Below the pieces are notes generated by a model. That model did not search any database and had not been told where the DNA came from. It saw nothing but the letters and a program-made list of their open reading frames with translations. A program made the translations under genes and the position numbers. From Gemmatimonadota bacterium (GTDB lineage Bacteria > Gemmatimonadota > Gemmatimonadetes > Gemmatimonadales > Gemmatimonadaceae), in the NCBI GenBank assembly GCA_003142495.1, contig PLMM01000416.1:1-9409 (forward strand): DNA of 9,409 bases, read 5' to 3'. Every line of letters starts with the position of its first letter. Positions within the stretch are counted from its first letter, which is position 1. Of this stretch, positions 6,572 through 9,409 are shown one piece after another.

Positions 6572-7960
6572 AAGAGCAAGGCGCGCACGGCCTACCGCTG
6601 CACCGAGTGCGGCGCCGAGCATCCGAAGTGGTCGGGGAAGTGCGACACGTGCGGCGAGTGGAACACGCTCGTCGAGGAGATCGTCGCTGCGCGCCCCGCC
6701 ACCGCCGCCGGGCGCGCGCGTGCCGCGGGCCCAACGCTCGCCGGCAACGGCAGCGCCGCCACCGCAATGCGACTCGGCGATCTCCGCGCATCGGACACGC
6801 CGCGCTGGAACACCGGCATCAATGAGTTCGACTTCGTCCTGGGCGGCGGCATCGTCCCGGGATCGATGGTGCTGATCGGCGGCGAGCCCGGCATCGGCAA
6901 GTCGACGCTCCTGCTCCAGGTCGCGGCGCGGCTCGCGGCGCAGGGGCATCGCGCGCTCTACATCTCGGGCGAGGAGTCGCCGCTGCAGGTCAAGCTTCGC
7001 GCGGATCGTCTCGCGGAGTCATCGGAGAATGTGGAGCTGATCGCGGAGACGGAGCTCGAGACGATTCTCGCGACGGGCGCATCGCTGCGGCCGCAGGCGA
7101 TGTTCGTCGACTCGATTCAGACCATCTTCACGAACGAGCTCGAGGGCGCGCCCGGAAATGTCGGGCAGGTGCGCGAGTGCGCCGCGCGGCTCATGCGCTT
7201 CGCCAAGGAATCGGGAACGGCGGTGTTCGTCGTCGGCCACGTCACGAAGGGCGGCGGGATAGCGGTGCCGAAGACGCTCGAGCACATCGTCGATACGGTG
7301 TTGTACTTCGAGGGCGAGGGCTTTCTCGATCAGCGCGTGCTGCGCGCAACGAAGAATCGTTTCGGCGGCGTCGACGAAATTGGTGTGTTCCGCATGACCG
7401 CCGGCGGGCTCATTCCAATCGCGAATCCCTCCGAGCTCTTCCTCGGCGATCGCCACGCGAGCGCGTCGGGAACGGCCGTCACCGCGCTCATGGAAGGCAC
7501 GCGACCGCTGCTCGTGGAGGTGCAGGGGCTCGCGGCGAAAGCGGGCTTCGGCACGCCGCAACGCGTCGCCACCGGCTACGATGGCCGCCGCCTCGCGCTG
7601 TTGCTCGCGGTGCTCGACAAGCGCGCGGGCCTTTCCTTTGCGCAGCTCGATGTGTTCGTAAACGTCGTCGGCGGATTGAAGGTGCAGGAGCCGGCGGCCG
7701 ATCTCGCGATCGCGGCGGCGCTCGCGTCGAGCGTCTACGATCGCGCGCTTCCGCCAAACGCCGTGCTCCTCGGCGAGATCGGCTTGGCGGGCGAGGTGCG
7801 TCCCGTGTCGCAGGCGGAGCGGCGGCTCGCCGAGGCGGAAAAGATGGGGATGGGAATTGCGTATCTCGCCGAGCGGAGCATCCCGAGGCGGATGCCCAAG
7901 GGGCTCGAGTGCGTGGGCGTGCAGACGGTGCGCGAGCTGCTCGAGAAGATCTTCACATGA
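6569..7960 (+). CDS. radA: DNA repair protein RadA
   Basis: This RecA-related, DnaB-like branch-migration ATPase processes recombination intermediates. From ATG 6569 it has 463 residues, close to typical. It has an N-terminal C4 zinc finger (Cys11, Cys14, Cys25, Cys28 in YRCTECGAEHPKWSGKCDTC), Walker A GGEPGIGKST (104-113, Lys111), Walker B MFVDSIQT (178-185), HVTKGGGIAVPKTLEHIVDT (224-243) and the RadA-specific KNRFG (262-266). The C-terminal Lon-protease-like fold follows, with GEIGLAGEVRPV at 402-413. ATG 6569 is chosen because the zinc finger starts about 10 residues later, as in the family. The in-frame ATG at 6536 would add MRARDHARAKP, which is repeat-derived. Neither has a good ribosome-binding site. 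The stop overlaps the ispD ATG as ATGA. In many Firmicutes disA lies between radA and ispD; here it does not. Confidence 0.96.
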   Translation: MKSKARTAYRCTECGAEHPKWSGKCDTCGEWNTLVEEIVAARPATAAGRARAAGPTLAGNGSAATAMRLGDLRASDTPRWNTGINEFDFVLGGGIVPGSMVLIGGEPGIGKSTLLLQVAARLAAQGHRALYISGEESPLQVKLRADRLAESSENVELIAETELETILATGASLRPQAMFVDSIQTIFTNELEGAPGNVGQVRECAARLMRFAKESGTAVFVVGHVTKGGGIAVPKTLEHIVDTVLYFEGEGFLDQRVLRATKNRFGGVDEIGVFRMTAGGLIPIANPSELFLGDRHASASGTAVTALMEGTRPLLVEVQGLAAKAGFGTPQRVATGYDGRRLALLLAVLDKRAGLSFAQLDVFVNVVGGLKVQEPAADLAIAAALASSVYDRALPPNAVLLGEIGLAGEVRPVSQAERRLAEAEKMGMGIAYLAERSIPRRMPKGLECVGVQTVRELLEKIFT

Positions 7961-8667
7961 GCTACGTGTCGAGTGAAACAACACGCGATGTCGGCGTCGT
8001 CATCGTCGCTGCGGGATCGAGCACGCGCACGGCGGGCGCGGAGCTCAAGCAGTTTCGCTGGGTGGCGGGGAAGCCGATGCTCCTTCACAGCGTGCAGCGA
8101 TTCATGGAGCGAGCCGATGTCGCGCTCGTCGTGTGCGTGCTCCCCAAATCGCACGCGGGCGATCCGCCGCCGTGGCTCTTCCAGTGCGATGTCGATCGGC
8201 TGCTCGTGAGCGTCGGTGGGCGCGAGCGCGGCGAGTCCGTGCTCAACGGACTCGAGGACATGCCCGCCGAAGTGCGCTTCGTGCTCGTACACGACGCGGC
8301 TCGCCCGCTCGTGGACTCCGAGACGATCGAGCGCGTCGTCGCGAAGGCGCGCGAGGGTGTTGGCGCCGTGCCCGCGCTCCCCGCCACCGACACGATCAAG
8401 GAAGTCGACGACAGCGGCGCCATCGTGCGCACCCCCGATCGCACGAAGCTCTACCATGCGCAGACGCCGCAGGGCTTTCCGCGCGAAATGATCGAGCAGG
8501 CGTATGCGCGCGGGAAATCGGATCGCGTGCAAGCGACGGACGATGCCGCGCTCTGCGAGCGCATCGGCGCGCGCGTCGTGATCGTCGAGGGGAGCGCTAC
8601 TGGAATGAAAGTCACGACCGACGAGGACTTCGCGCGCGTCGACGCGCTCGTGAAATTGGTTCGATGA
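7957..8667 (+). CDS. ispD: 2-C-methyl-D-erythritol 4-phosphate cytidylyltransferase
   Basis: It transfers CMP from CTP to 2-C-methyl-D-erythritol 4-phosphate in the non-mevalonate isoprenoid pathway. At 236 residues it is normal length. The nucleotide-binding motif reads VIVAAGSSTRTAGAELKQF (15-33); Arg24 and Lys31 match the catalytic Arg20 and Lys27 of E. coli with the same 7-residue spacing. Further motifs are GGRERGESVLNGL (87-99), VHDAARPLV (111-119, with the conserved Asp113), LPATDTIKEV (141-150), DRTKLYHAQTPQGF (161-174), ATDDAAL (193-199) and GMKVTTDEDF (216-225, Lys218). Unusual points are Leu30 where Pro is normal (PKQ) and Gly-Met in place of the Asn-Ile common before Lys218. The frame stays open far upstream within radA, but the ATG at 7957, overlapping the radA stop as ATGA, is the sensible start. 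It overlaps tsaC in the same way. No ispF is visible. Confidence 0.94.
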   Translation: MSYVSSETTRDVGVVIVAAGSSTRTAGAELKQFRWVAGKPMLLHSVQRFMERADVALVVCVLPKSHAGDPPPWLFQCDVDRLLVSVGGRERGESVLNGLEDMPAEVRFVLVHDAARPLVDSETIERVVAKAREGVGAVPALPATDTIKEVDDSGAIVRTPDRTKLYHAQTPQGFPREMIEQAYARGKSDRVQATDDAALCERIGARVVIVEGSATGMKVTTDEDFARVDALVKLVR

Positions 8668-9335
8668 GCACCGAACCATTCGTCGTTCCATTCTGGTCGC
8701 CGGCCGAAGTCGCGGCATCCATCAATGGCACCGTAGCACATCTCGCCGCGAGAAAGGTTCTCGCCTATCCCACCGAGACCGTCTACGGCTTCGGCGGCGC
8801 GACGGACTTCGATTCCGTCGAGTCGCTCGTGCACATGAAGGGGCGACCGGCAGGGAAGCCCTTTCTCATTCTCGTGGCGTCGAGCGAGATGGTGACGCGA
8901 CTCGATCTCCGCCTCACGGGCTACGCATCGCGGCTCGCTGCTCGGCACTGGCCCGGCCCACTCACGCTCGTGCTGGGCGGTGGCGAGCGCCGGCTCCCCG
9001 AGCGACTGCGCGGGCCCGAGGGCGGCGTCGCCGTGCGTTGGACATCGCATCCGAATCTCACGCGGCTGCTCACGGCGTACGGCGAGCCGCTGACGTCGAC
9101 GAGTGCCAATCGCCCGGGTGTACCGCCCGCGATGACGGCGGCGGAGATCGAGCAGCAGTGGAGCGCGGAGATCGGGCGCGGACTACTTCGGGTGCTCGAT
9201 GGCGGGCGATTGATCCCGTCGCCCCCCTCGACCGTAGTAGATTGCATGGGTGCGCGGGCGCGCGTGATACGCCCGGGCGCCATCTCCTCCGCGACGTTGC
9301 GGGAAAGCGTGCCGGACCTCATTGGAGATCTGTAG
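8664..9335 (+). CDS. tsaC: L-threonylcarbamoyladenylate synthase (Sua5/YciO/YrdC family, short form)
   Basis: It makes threonylcarbamoyl-AMP from threonine, bicarbonate and ATP for the t6A37 modification of ANN-decoding tRNAs. It has 223 residues, with only the YrdC-type domain; the extra C-terminal domain of long Sua5 proteins is absent. Motifs are YPTETVYGFGG (35-45), HMKGRPAGKPFLILV (57-71) with the K-x-R signature, HWPGPLTLVL (95-104), VAVRWTSHP (122-130), PLTSTSANRPG (142-152), PSTVVDC (188-194) and VIRPGAIS (201-208). The open frame extends upstream inside ispD; the ATG at 8664, overlapping the ispD stop as ATGA, gives the normal N-terminus. The other t6A genes (tsaB, tsaD, tsaE) are not in the window. 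A ywlE-type phosphatase follows, recalling the ywlC-ywlE neighbourhood of Bacillus. YciO-like relatives are possible but less likely. Confidence 0.92.
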   Translation: MSTEPFVVPFWSPAEVAASINGTVAHLAARKVLAYPTETVYGFGGATDFDSVESLVHMKGRPAGKPFLILVASSEMVTRLDLRLTGYASRLAARHWPGPLTLVLGGGERRLPERLRGPEGGVAVRWTSHPNLTRLLTAYGEPLTSTSANRPGVPPAMTAAEIEQQWSAEIGRGLLRVLDGGRLIPSPPSTVVDCMGARARVIRPGAISSATLRESVPDLIGDL

Positions 9336-9339
9336 TCCC

Positions 9340-9409
9340 ATGCGAGTGCTTTTCGTGTGCACGGGCAACACCTGTCGAAGCGTCATGGCCGAGTATCTGG
9401 CGCGGCGCA
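9340..9409 (+). CDS. Low-molecular-weight protein phosphatase, YwlE-like (N-terminal fragment, cut by right edge)
   Basis: Only 23 residues are visible: MRVLFVCTGNTCRSVMAEYL and three more. They contain the complete C-x5-R phosphatase loop (Cys7 nucleophile, Arg13, Ser14) directly after the first beta-strand, as in low-molecular-weight phosphatases. The loop CTGNTCRS with Thr11 is that of B. subtilis YwlE, a protein-arginine phosphatase in which Thr11 favours phosphoarginine; tyrosine phosphatases tend to have Ile there. Val15 replaces the usual Pro. The ATG at 9340 lies 4 bp after the tsaC stop, with GGAG at 9324-9327 as a possible ribosome-binding site. The family is clear; arginine specificity is inferred from one residue and context. 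The catalytic aspartate region is outside the window. Confidence 0.85.
   Translation, partial: MRVLFVCTGNTCRSVMAEYLARR

Noticed and set aside
7177..7956. Possible 260-residue N-terminal extension of IspD
   Set aside because: The frame is open inside radA but its translation is low-complexity Arg/Ala. IspD homology starts right after ATG 7957, which overlaps the radA stop as ATGA.
8133..8663. Possible 177-residue N-terminal extension of TsaC
   Set aside because: Same situation: an Arg/Ala-rich shadow of ispD. The family N-terminus begins after ATG 8664.
7019..8718. Minus-strand open frames opposite radA and ispD (7019-7984, 7735-8718)
   Set aside because: Arg- and Ala-rich translations without motifs, opposite strongly identified genes.
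1..9409. A novel defence or mobile system hidden in the window
   Set aside because: Every stretch is accounted for by co-directional housekeeping genes with normal lengths and motifs. There is no hypothetical gene cluster, compositional break or mobile gene.

Overview
This GC-rich window comes from a bacterial chromosome. A beta-barrel outer-membrane protein at the left edge points to a diderm. The mixed order of housekeeping genes (yicC-gmk-rpoZ-coaBC, then a family-4 uracil-DNA glycosylase, dnaB, radA, ispD, tsaC and a ywlE-type phosphatase) and the protein style suggest Gemmatimonadota or a neighbouring GC-rich environmental phylum. That placement is inference; no rRNA or other taxonomic marker is present.

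Layout: (1) 3-1187 is the C-terminal part of an outer-membrane barrel protein cut by the left edge. (2) A 37-bp gap holds a plausible promoter with a perfect TTGACA box lying across the barrel gene's stop codon. (3) 1225-6477 is a tight run of six genes: yicC, gmk, rpoZ, coaBC, udg and dnaB. They are joined by 4-bp GTGA overlaps (yicC/gmk, coaBC/udg), direct abutment (gmk/rpoZ), a 13-bp gap (rpoZ/coaBC) and a 44-bp overlap (udg/dnaB). (4) 6478-6568 is the only sizeable intergenic gap. It holds a 9-bp inverted repeat and a 36-bp imperfect tandem repeat that runs up to the radA start. (5) 6569-9335 holds radA, ispD and tsaC joined by ATGA overlaps, followed after 4 bp by the start of a low-molecular-weight phosphatase cut by the right edge. 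All genes lie on the + strand. No stretch over 300 bp lacks a gene. I see no tRNA, rRNA, CRISPR array, insertion sequence, attachment site or convincing U-tract terminator.

The genes look like one growth-linked housekeeping transcription unit, perhaps two. They cover RNA turnover (YicC), GDP supply (Gmk), RNA polymerase assembly (omega), coenzyme A synthesis (CoaBC), uracil repair (UDG), replication (DnaB), recombinational repair (RadA), isoprenoid precursors (IspD), t6A modification of tRNA (TsaC) and a probable protein-arginine or tyrosine phosphatase.

I find no new multi-gene system. The points worth a second look are local: a Cys-to-His change at a predicted Fe-S ligand of the UDG, an Ala in place of the usual catalytic Cys of the CoaC half of CoaBC, the duplicated radA start region with an in-frame mini-ORF, and a near-leaderless arrangement for yicC.
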